From contig NZ_OY764209.1 of assembly GCF_963668165.1 (NCBI RefSeq), forward strand, positions 1,302,001 to 1,366,000: a stretch of DNA of 64,000 bases, given 5' to 3'. Under the pieces are notes generated by a model. It was not told the origin of the DNA. It made no database searches and saw nothing but the letters and a program-made list of their open reading frames with translations. Origin of the DNA: Marispirochaeta sp. (GTDB lineage Bacteria > Spirochaetota > Spirochaetia > JC444 > Marispirochaetaceae). Position numbers and translations under genes: made by a program. Below, one piece after another: positions 27,871 to 37,100 of the stretch (position 1 is the stretch's first letter; each line of letters starts with the position of its first letter).

Positions 27871-29352
27871 ATGTCCGCATTGATTCAGGGACTTCAATTT
27901 GTTTTTACACCCATTAACTTTCTGTTTTTGTTTATCGGAGTGTCCGGGGGCATTGTCGTCGGGGCCATCCCCGGGCTCACAGGTTCGGTAGGAATAATCC
28001 TGCTGCTTCCCTTCCTGTTTTATCTGCAGCCGGCGGTGGCCCTTGTTATGCTTGCCGGGATGTTCTGCGGGGCGATTTACGGCGGATCTATCTCGGCCAT
28101 TTTAATCTCCACCCCCGGGACCCCCTCGGCGGCGGCCACGGTGCTGGACGGGTATCCTTTGGCCCAGAAGGGGGAGGCCGGTAAGGCCCTGGGCGTGGCG
28201 ACTATCGCCTCAACCTGCGGGGGGATTATCTCCACCCTGTGTCTGATCTTTATTGCCCCCCAGCTGGCCCGCTTTGCCCTGAAATTCGGACCGGAGGAGT
28301 ACTTTGCCCTGATGGTCTTCGGCCTGACGGTAATCGCCAGCGTTTCCGGCGCATCCCTGATAAAGGGAATCCTCTCGGGCCTCTTCGGGCTCTTTATTGC
28401 CGTGATCGGCATCGACCCGATATCCGGATATGACCGCTTCTCCTTCGGTATTCCCAACCTGATGACGGGATTTCCCATGCTGCCGGTACTAATCGGTTTG
28501 TTCGCCATTTCGCAGATCTTTATCGAGCTGCAGAAGGTGGGAAAGCCCCTTCAGAAATACGCGCAGAAGATAAAAGGCGTCCTTCCGACCAAAAAAGAGC
28601 TAAAGAGCCTGATGAAGGTAATAATTCCCTCATCCTTTCTGGGGACTTTTATCGGTATAATCCCCGGAACCGGCGGGGCCATCGCCTCATTTATGGCCTA
28701 CAACGAGGCGCGACGTTTTTCCAAGGACAAGGAGAGCTTTGGAAAAGGCAATATTTTAGGTATCGCCGCGCCGGAGGCGGCCAATAACGGGACTACCGGC
28801 GGGGCTATGGTCCCCCTGCTCTCCCTTGGGATCCCCGGAGATGTTGTTACCTCGGTCATGCTGGGGGCCCTGATGCTGGTGGGTGTGCGGCCGGGACCAT
28901 TGATGTTCAAGCAGAGCCCGGAAATAATCAACGCCCTGTTTGTAGGTCTTATGGTGGCCCAGTTTCTGATTCTGACCCTCGGACTTTTGAGCGTACGGGT
29001 TTTCCCCGCCATACTGAGGGTCCCCTCATCGATATTGTTCCCGGTGATTCTCTCTCTCTGCTTTCTTGGGTCTTTTTCTTTGGGGAACAGCGTTTATGAC
29101 ATGTTCGTCGCATTGATATTCGGCGCCCTGGGTTTCTTTCTGCGGAAGTACGGCTTTTCCATGGCCCCGGTTATCCTGGGTATTATTCTGGGCCCCCTGG
29201 CGGAGCAGAATCTGGGTAAAGCCCTGATTATATCCCACGGCAACTGGGGTACCCTGTTCAACTCCCCGATAGCCCTCTTCTTTTACGTGATCTCTCTGGC
29301 CTCCGTCAGCTATTCGGTAATGCGTATGAAGAGGCCCCACAAGCAGCACTGA
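27871..29352 (+). CDS. tctA: TTT transporter large membrane subunit (TctA family)
   Basis: Main permease of the tripartite tricarboxylate transporter, 493 residues with about 11-12 hydrophobic helices. Family motifs: GAIPGLTGSVGIILLLPF near the N-terminus, IYGGSISAILISTPGTPSA, and FIGIIPGTGGAIASFMAYN in the second half, followed by EAANNGTTGGAMVPLLSLGIPG. These two similar glycine/proline loops form the duplicated substrate site known for TctA. It starts 25 bp after tctB. Confidence 0.95.
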   Translation: MSALIQGLQFVFTPINFLFLFIGVSGGIVVGAIPGLTGSVGIILLLPFLFYLQPAVALVMLAGMFCGAIYGGSISAILISTPGTPSAAATVLDGYPLAQKGEAGKALGVATIASTCGGIISTLCLIFIAPQLARFALKFGPEEYFALMVFGLTVIASVSGASLIKGILSGLFGLFIAVIGIDPISGYDRFSFGIPNLMTGFPMLPVLIGLFAISQIFIELQKVGKPLQKYAQKIKGVLPTKKELKSLMKVIIPSSFLGTFIGIIPGTGGAIASFMAYNEARRFSKDKESFGKGNILGIAAPEAANNGTTGGAMVPLLSLGIPGDVVTSVMLGALMLVGVRPGPLMFKQSPEIINALFVGLMVAQFLILTLGLLSVRVFPAILRVPSSILFPVILSLCFLGSFSLGNSVYDMFVALIFGALGFFLRKYGFSMAPVILGIILGPLAEQNLGKALIISHGNWGTLFNSPIALFFYVISLASVSYSVMRMKRPHKQH

Positions 29353-29442
29353 TAAAGGAAGGGGCGGCTTTGCCGGCCCTGAACGAGGCAGAGCGGAGCC
29401 GGAGGACATAGGTCCGATGGCGACCGAGAAAAGGAGTACAGC

Positions 29443-30487
29443 ATGAAGCTGAGATACGGAATAATCGGTACCGGAATGATAGCCGAACACCAGGCAAAGG
29501 CCATTGCGGATCTGGAGAACGCGCAGGTAACGGCTGTCCTAAGCCGCAATCGACAGAGAGCGGAAGAGTTCGCAGCCAGCTTTGACTGCAGGGCCTGTAC
29601 GGAAATGAAAGAGTTACTTTCCGCTGTGGATGCCGTATCCATCTGTACCCCCGCGGGACTGCACCTGGAATCAGCCCTGCCGGCCATCGAGGCGGAGAAG
29701 CATCTGATGGTGGAAAAACCCCTGGAGATAAGCGTGCAGCGGGGCTTGAAGATAGTGGAAGCGGCGGCAAAGCGGGGAGTAAAGCTGGGGGGGATCTTCC
29801 AGTCCCGCTTTTACGAAAGCTCCCGGGTCATAAAAAAGGCCCTGGAAGCTGAGCGCTTCGGCCGCCTGGTAATGGGCGACGCCTATGTAAAATGGTTCCG
29901 CAGCCAGGAGTACTACGACCGGACCGCCTGGAAGGGGACTTTTGAGTATGACGGCGGCGGTGCCCTGATGAACCAGGCAATCCACGCGGTGGACCTGCTG
30001 CAGTGGTTCATGGGGCCTGTGACAGCGGTCCAGGCCCGCTGCTTCACCCTGGGACATTCCGGTATCGAGGTGGAAGACTCTGCCGCGGCGGTACTTGAGT
30101 TTGCAAACGGCGCCCTGGGAGTCATCGAGGGCTCCACAGCGGTCTACCCGGGATTTTTAAAGCGGGTCGAGATTTCAGGCACTCACGGCACGGCGGTCCT
30201 GGAAGAGGAGGAGCTCAAGACCTGGAGCTTTGCTTCCGAGATGGCGGCGGACAAATCGGTCCGGGAGCGCTGCGGGGTACAGTCAGGGTTCGGCGGCGGA
30301 GCATCGGATCCCGGTGCTATCGGTACCCTGGGGCACCGGCTGCAGTTCGAGGACTTTACCCGGGCGGTGCTGGAGAACAAGGCTCCTTTTATTGACGGAA
30401 TAGAATCGTTGAAGTCGGTTGCCATTATAGAAGCTAATCTACGCCGGCGGAAAAAGCGGCAGGATGGCCGCGGTGGAGCAACTGTAA
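29443..30487 (+). CDS. Gfo/Idh/MocA-family oxidoreductase, frameshifted near 3' end
   Basis: NAD(P)-dependent dehydrogenase. Rossmann motif YGIIGTGMIAEHQ opens the protein, and the EKP motif (MVEKPLEI) and YDGGGALMNQAIHAVDLL with the catalytic His follow. Homology stops at VAIIEA. At 30436-30437 an extra A appears to shift the frame; dropping it restores IYAGGKSGRMAAVEQL and a stop at 30485-30487, the usual C-terminus. As read literally the frame instead continues to 30681, antisense through the GntR gene, with no family similarity. Either a real recent mutation or a base-calling error. Probably part of the tct catabolic locus. Confidence 0.82.
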
Positions 30488-30492
30488 GCCGT

Positions 30493-31206
30493 TTACGATT
30501 CATCGGTCTTTTCTGCCTTACGCCGCACCAGACGCTCATGACTGTTTTTCAGGTGGGTCTGCATAATGGTAAAGGCTTTGTCAGCGTTGTGCTCCGCAAT
30601 GGCCGTATATACCGCGCTGTGTTCTTCCATGGCTACACCGTGGTCCCGGATAGTCGGGTTTGCGTCGGCATAGGTACTTAATATTGAATCAAGGATGATC
30701 GGTATTACCCGCATGATTATCGGGTTGCAGGAAGCCTCGGCAATACTGCGGTGAAAATCCAGCTCTATCGCCATGCCGATACGGTGCTCGTGAACAACAT
30801 CGCGCATTTTATCAATACAGCTTCCGATTTTCTCCAGGTCTTTCGGCGTGGCATTTTCCGCAGCAAGGCGGGCCACCCCCGGTTCGATTGCCAGCCGCGC
30901 CTCGGCCAGGGATATCTGCAGGTCCGGAGCCAGAATAAATTCCAGTCCCAACGGGTCTTTCGCGACCCCCGGAGCATGGGAGACGAAGGTTCCCCGGCCC
31001 CGGGCAATCTCTACGATGTTCTGGGATACCAGGGAGTTAACCGCCTGCCGGATTGTCGGCCGGCTGACCCCGAAGAGTCTTCCGAGTTCGATCTCGTTGG
31101 GAATCTTGTCCCCTGGTTTTAAGTGCTCGTTTCTAATAAGCATCTTGATGTGTTCCGTGACCTCATCGGAAAGGCGGTGCCCCGAAGAACCAAGTTTTTT
31201 GTACAT
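30493..31206 (-). CDS. FadR-subfamily GntR transcriptional regulator
   Basis: 237 residues. An N-terminal winged helix (about 8-75) carries LKPGDKIPNEIELGRLFGVSRPTIRQAVNSL. A C-terminal FCD ligand domain has the metal-binding Asp/His pattern (ELDFHRSIAEAS, EEHSAVYTAIAEH, MQTHLKNS), typical for sensing small carboxylates. It faces the tct/oxidoreductase genes convergently, with the frame-corrected oxidoreductase stop 5 bp from its own stop, so it is a natural candidate regulator of that locus. A strong promoter with overlapping palindromes precedes it. Confidence 0.92.
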   Translation of the reverse strand: MYKKLGSSGHRLSDEVTEHIKMLIRNEHLKPGDKIPNEIELGRLFGVSRPTIRQAVNSLVSQNIVEIARGRGTFVSHAPGVAKDPLGLEFILAPDLQISLAEARLAIEPGVARLAAENATPKDLEKIGSCIDKMRDVVHEHRIGMAIELDFHRSIAEASCNPIIMRVIPIILDSILSTYADANPTIRDHGVAMEEHSAVYTAIAEHNADKAFTIMQTHLKNSHERLVRRKAEKTDES

Positions 31207-31238
31207 GGATATGACAGCTCCCTGTGTAATCTGAAAAG

Positions 31239-31274
31239 ATTATAAGACGTAAGACAACTGTCGTCAATGGTGAC
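31239..31274 (-). promoter_or_regulatory. Promoter and candidate operator of the GntR gene
   Basis: On the minus strand TTGACG (31262-31267) and TATAAT (31239-31244) are separated by exactly 17 bp. Inside and over this promoter lie TTGTCTTACGT (31247-31257), close to the FadR-type consensus TNGTNNNACNA, plus GACA-AC-TGTC (31253-31262) and GTCA-N4-TGAC (31263-31274). A repressor bound here would block polymerase, which suggests autoregulation. Promoter call is strong; binding is inferred. Confidence 0.75.
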
Positions 31275-31282
31275 AAGTAGTT

Positions 31283-31912
31283 TTATTGCACCTCATCCAG
31301 AATGCCGGATTTCGCGGCGAGATGAGCGGTATCGCCCAGTACACGAAGCCGCCAGGCACCCTGAAGGTACTCAAGCATATTCAATGCGCAGTTGTAGAGG
31401 CTGAAGTTACGGGGGGCATGATGCGGAATGTGCAGAACATGGCGCAGCATGGTGCTGATCATGGCACCGTGGCTGACAGCTGCTACCCGTTGGTAAGGGT
31501 GATTTTCCGCAACATGGTCGAGAAATGACTGTCCCCTTTCAAGAAGCTGGTTCAGGGATTCTCCTTCCGGGATTACATAATCAGCCTCAAAGTAGCGTTC
31601 CCATATTCCGGCATGGTCGCCGCGTATCGTGTCGAAGGTCAGTCCGGTCAGAATACCGACGTTTCGTTCCCGCAAACGGATATCAGGCTGTGGAATAAAG
31701 CCACATTCATCGGCAATGATCCGGGCGGTGGAATAAGCCCTGCCCAGATCGCTTGTGTAGATTACCGAGGGTCTTACAGCGGCTACCCTCCGGGCGAGGG
31801 AATGCGCCTGCATCTGTCCCTCCCCGGTAAGCGGGCTGTCTGCCTGTCCCTGAAAACGCTGTTCCGTGTTCCACAGTGTTTCACCGTGACGTAAAATAAA
31901 TAATTCAGTCAT
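31283..31912 (-). CDS. Histidine phosphatase family protein (phosphoglycerate mutase-like)
   Basis: 209-residue member of the branch-1 histidine phosphatase superfamily. The catalytic signature LFILRHGETLWN provides the phosphorylated His, SDLGRAYSTA supplies the arginine, and AAVSHGAMIS the second His. Residues match cofactor-dependent mutase-like phosphatases such as CobC and GpmB rather than bona fide glycolytic GpmA. It lies 90 bp downstream of leuB on the same strand, with a hairpin between. Substrate unknown. Confidence 0.88.
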   Translation of the reverse strand: MTELFILRHGETLWNTEQRFQGQADSPLTGEGQMQAHSLARRVAAVRPSVIYTSDLGRAYSTARIIADECGFIPQPDIRLRERNVGILTGLTFDTIRGDHAGIWERYFEADYVIPEGESLNQLLERGQSFLDHVAENHPYQRVAAVSHGAMISTMLRHVLHIPHHAPRNFSLYNCALNMLEYLQGAWRLRVLGDTAHLAAKSGILDEVQ

Positions 31913-31931
31913 TGCTCAATGAGAATACGTA

Positions 31932-31972
31932 ATATGCCCCCGCTGAGCAATAGGAGCGCAGCAGGGGCGTAT
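31932..31972. other. Long imperfect hairpin between leuB and the phosphatase gene
   Basis: GCCCCCGCTG (31936-31945) pairs with CAGCAGGGGC (31959-31968) with one mismatch, and the stem extends outwards by four more pairs including one wobble. The loop is 13 nt. There is no T run in either direction, so it is not a classical terminator; it may be an mRNA processing or stability element. Confidence 0.45.
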
Positions 31973-32002
31973 AGGAACATAACAGGCACATGCTAATGAG
32001 GG

Positions 32003-33142
<1,140 letters not shown>

Positions 33143-33227
33143 TTATACTAAAAACTGCTCCCCGGGAAAAGAGGGGAGGTCCCATGTATCTGTATTAAAA
33201 TGCGGATTTTCGCTATACTCCCACTCT

Positions 33228-33590
33228 ATGGATTCTTCTACCCTCATCAGCCTGGCCGGTATTTTTGCCGTCGCCTTTTTGTCTCTCTATTCCCAGGTAT
33301 TCTTCTCAAGACGCAAACGTCGTTTGGCACAGAAGATGGCTGCAGGCCCAAAGGTCATCGATGTTCGAACTGCCAGGGAATACCGTAAGGACCGCTACCC
33401 CGGAGCGGTGAATATTCCCGTTCAGAAACTCTACATGGAGCCGACCAAGGCAGGCCCCAAAGAGACCCCCATTGTGCTCTACTGCCAGAACGGCAACAGG
33501 GCGCGCCGCGCACGGCGTATTCTCAAGGCCTACGGCTATAAGAATGTAACCAATGCCGGAGGACTGGGAAAGCTGAAAGCCCTGGGCTGA
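33228..33590 (+). CDS. Membrane-anchored rhodanese-like protein
   Basis: 120 residues. A single N-terminal membrane helix (about 5-25) is followed by a basic patch and one rhodanese domain with KVIDVRTAREYRKDRYPGAVNIPV and the active-site loop VLYCQNGNRARRA (Cys about residue 87). Sulfur-carrier or sulfurtransferase activity at the membrane is likely. The CQNGNR loop matches catalytic single-domain rhodaneses. No Shine-Dalgarno is obvious; TATACT lies about 12 bp upstream of the ATG, so the leader would be very short or absent. Confidence 0.88.
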   Translation: MDSSTLISLAGIFAVAFLSLYSQVFFSRRKRRLAQKMAAGPKVIDVRTAREYRKDRYPGAVNIPVQKLYMEPTKAGPKETPIVLYCQNGNRARRARRILKAYGYKNVTNAGGLGKLKALG

Positions 33591-33608
33591 CTTTTTCCAG
33601 TTTGCTTC

Positions 33609-33666
33609 TTGACATCTCGTATGCATACTCCCATACTTAGTACGCATTAAGTAAAATGGTACGTAT
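33609..33666 (+). promoter_or_regulatory. Promoter and repeated operator-like boxes before the RHH gene
   Basis: TTGACA (33609-33614) and CATACT (33632-33637) are 17 bp apart. The spacer holds the perfect 10-bp palindrome GTATGCATAC (33619-33628). Related heptamers TATGCAT (33620), TACGCAT (33641) and TACGTAT (33660) recur about every 20 bp, two helical turns, and CATACT occurs twice 8 bp apart. The pattern suits cooperative binding by a ribbon-helix-helix dimer such as the product of the next gene. Binding is inferred. Confidence 0.6.
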
Positions 33667-33701
33667 TCAAGGGGCAGCGTCTATGTCCCGGGAGGTCACG
33701 A

Positions 33702-34166
33702 ATGTCAAAACGCGTAACCTTAAGCATTCCAGATACCCTGTACAGAAAACTCGAAGAATGGCGGGACAGCTTTAACCTGAGCCGTGTCTTTCAGGATGCC
33801 CTGGCAGAGATGATCCGGCGCAAGGAGAATCTTTTTGAACGCCTGCAGGAGGACCTGCCCCAGATTATTGACCGCCTGAAGAAGGAAAAAAAAGAGGCCG
33901 AAGGCTCATGGGAGCAGCTTGGCCGTGAGAAAGGCATGCTGTGGGCCCGCGCTGCCCACTGGCTGGATCTTAAAAAGATGCTTTCCTGCGATGCAGAATC
34001 CCCTGTTGGGGACAACGCTGGTTTTCCGGATTCCTTTCACAAAGCTCTCAATGAAGCAGGGGCCGACGTAACGCCTGAAGACAGGGAAGATTTTACCCGT
34101 TCCTTTACCGGAGGCTGGCTCCTGGGTGTCAGGGAGTTCTGGGCTCTGGTGGAGGACAAGCTGTGA
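33702..34166 (+). CDS. Ribbon-helix-helix domain protein
   Basis: 154 residues. The N-terminal 45 residues look like an RHH/CopG DNA-binding domain (KRVTLSIPDTLYRKLEEW, NLSRVFQDALAEMI). The middle is a charged helix, probably coiled coil (about 45-75), and the C-terminal 80 residues match no family I recognise (WARAAHWLDLKKML, TGGWLLGVREFWALVED). A strong GGGAGG precedes the ATG. Its TGA overlaps the GTG start of the giant activase (GTGA), so the two are coupled. It probably represses its own operon through the boxes upstream. Confidence 0.72.
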   Translation: MSKRVTLSIPDTLYRKLEEWRDSFNLSRVFQDALAEMIRRKENLFERLQEDLPQIIDRLKKEKKEAEGSWEQLGREKGMLWARAAHWLDLKKMLSCDAESPVGDNAGFPDSFHKALNEAGADVTPEDREDFTRSFTGGWLLGVREFWALVEDKL

Positions 34167-37100
34167 TAAAGAATATTCGGCTCATAGGCTTTGATATCGG
34201 TTCGGTCTCAATTTCTCTGCTGGAGATAAGCGAGAACGGAGGGGTTCTGAGAAGGGAAACTGCTCTCCACGGAGGACATGTAGAACAAACGATAAACCAG
34301 TTGCTTGGTACCATCAGAGATGATCAGCACGTGTTTATCGCGGCTGCCGGATCGGTCCCGGCAGGGTTTGCCCCTGATCTGAAGGTCAACTCTCAGGTAG
34401 CTCTGATTCGTGGTGTCCGGGAGAGGGACCCGGATGTGCGGAGCATCCTCTTTGTGGGAGGCGAAAAGTTTGGTCTGCTCAGTTTTGATGGATCCGGGGA
34501 GTACCGCCGGGCAAAGGGGAATTCCGGATGTGCCGCCGGTACCGGAAGCTTCCTGGACCAGCAGGCTGAGCGGCTGGGCTTATCCGGCAGCGCCGAGCTG
34601 GCGGCCATTGCCGATACAAACCGGGGACAGGTTCCTCCCATCGCTACCCGCTGCGCGGTCTTTGCCAAGACCGACCTTATTCACGCCCAGCAGGAGGGCT
34701 GGAGCCTGGCTTCCATCTGCGACGGTCTTTGCCGTGGCCTGGCGCGTAATATCGGGGACTCCCTCTTTTCTGAACCGCCGGAGTTTCCAATTCTCATAAC
34801 CGGAGGTGTGGGCCTGAACGCCGCGGTACGCCGTCATCTGCAGGAGCTCCTGAAGGTTCCGGTTACCGCGGAGCCGGAATGGGCCCGGTATTACACTGCC
34901 CGCGGGGCAGCCCTGGAACTGCTGGAGACTCTTGGCGGGCATAGCCCTTCTGTTCTTACATCCGCAGGAGCCCGGGAACGCTCTGCCCCGCATAAGCGGG
35001 ACTCTGTCTCCGTGTATCCGCCGTTAAACTTAAGTCTCAGCGATTATCCCGATTTTCGCGGCCTTGAATCCTACCGCTTCGCCCCTCCCGGGGCGGTGGG
35101 TACCGGTGATGTCGAGATTGAAATTTACTGCATACCCCGGGAGGACATCGATGTCTACTTTGGCATTGATGTGGGATCGACGAGTACGAAGGCTGTTTTG
35201 ACAGATCCTTCCGGCAAAGTGCTTGCCGGGTTTTATACCCGGACCTCCGGGCGGCCGGTCCAGGCACTGCAGGGAATCCTGGCAGCCGCGGAAGATGTGA
35301 GCCGGCGCACAGGCAGAAGGTTCCAGGTAATCGGCTGCGGTACAACCGGTTCCGGCCGCAAACTTGCAGGGGCCGTCCTGGGGGCGGATACCGTGCTGGA
35401 CGAGATAAGCGCCCATGCCCGTGCCGCTGTGGAGATCGATCCCGAGGTGGACACTATTATCGAAATCGGCGGGCAGGACGCCAAGTTTACCACCCTGAAA
35501 AACGGACAGGTAACCAGTTCGATCATGAATAACGTATGCGCCGCCGGGACCGGCAGCTTCCTGGAAGAGCAGGGGCAGAAACTGGGAACCAGGATTGAAG
35601 AATACGCTGCCTGTACCGCGGGTGTCTCCGCGCCCCTTTCTTCGGACCGCTGTACGGTGTTTATGCAGCGGGACCTGAACCATCTGCTCTGCGACGGATG
35701 GAGCAGGGAAGAGGTCCTTGCCGCAGCCCTCCACGCGGTGCGGGAGAATTACCTGCAGAAGGTGGCCGTAGAGAGCCGCATCGGCAGGAAGATCTTTTTC
35801 CAGGGTGCCACCGCCAAGATAAAAACCCTGGTGGCAGCCTTTGAACAGAAACTGGGCAAGCCCATTATAGTCTCTCCCTGGTGCCACCTGACAGGGGCCC
35901 TGGGAGCAGCGCTGGAACTGGCGGACCAGAAGCTGGTTTCCGACTCCTTCCGCGGATTTGGGCTGTGGCGTCAGGAGATTCCGGTGCGCAGCGAGGTCTG
36001 CGATCTGTGTACCAATCACTGCAAACTTACTGTAGCCGAAGTTGCAGGAACTACCGTAGCTTACGGCTTCCTCTGCGGCAGGGATTACTCCACCGGTCAC
36101 TATGTCCGCAGTTCCGGCAGCTCCTTCCGGCTGCTCGCCGCAGAGAAAAAGGCGGCGGGGCCTGATCCTGAACCGGCCGAACCTGCCGCGCCCTGTACTG
36201 TTGGATTGCCATCGGCTCTGTATCTGCGGGAGGACCTGCTTTTCTGGAAGACTTTTTTCGCAGAGCTCGGTATCCCTGTTATTTCCGGAGAAAGCATTGA
36301 AGACGGCATTGCAGAGGGCCGACGCCGCGCGGAGGCGGAGTTTTGTGCGCCCCTGACGGAGCTCCATGGGCAGGTTCACCGGCTCGCTGAATCTGCGGAT
36401 TATGTTTTTCTCCCGGTCTACATGGAAACGACAAAAGAGAAAAAGGGCCTGCGGAAATTCTGCTACTACAGCCAGTTCGCGCCAGCCCTGCTGGCGGACC
36501 AGTTTCCGGAAGGAAAACTGATTCGTCCTGTTGTTCAGGCAAACTCTTTCCCTTTTAAAATCCAGGGCGAACTCTACAGCGCTCTGCGGGGGCTTCCGGG
36601 CAAGTATTCTTTCCTGAGGATTTCCAGGGCCCTTGAAAAGGCCGCAGCCGCCAGGGAGCGGCGCAGGGAGGCCCTGATCCGTCTTTTTACCAAAGAGCGG
36701 AATAAAGCAGGGGACACGGATGTGCAGGTTGTCCTTCTCGGACGACCTTATACGGTCCTCTCTCCCTGTATGAACAAGGGAATCCCCGAGATCTTTGCCA
36801 ACCTGGGAGTAAGCTCCTTTTATCAGGATATGCTCCCCCCGGACCCGGAAGCCTCAGCTGCAATACGGCCGCTTCTTGAACAGGTCCGCTGGCACTATGC
36901 CTCGGCGATCCTGGAAGCCGCAGAAGGCGCAGCCCGGATCCCGGGGCTCTATCCCGTGCTTATAAGCTCCTTTAAATGTTCCCCCGACTCCTACCTTCGG
37001 ACCTATTTCCGGCAGATCATGGACGCCCGGGTCAAGCCCTATCTAATTCTTGAGCTGGATGAGCATGGTTCCAGCGTCGGCTATGAGACCAGAATAGAGG

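Noticed and set aside
30488..30681. Extended C-terminus of the Gfo/Idh reading frame
   Set aside because: It is antisense to the GntR gene and has no family similarity; the +1 frame carries the proper ending, so the extension is a frameshift artefact.
35030..36379. Long open frame on the minus strand inside the activase gene
   Set aside because: It mirrors the codon structure of a well-supported 1413-residue gene and its translation resembles no protein.
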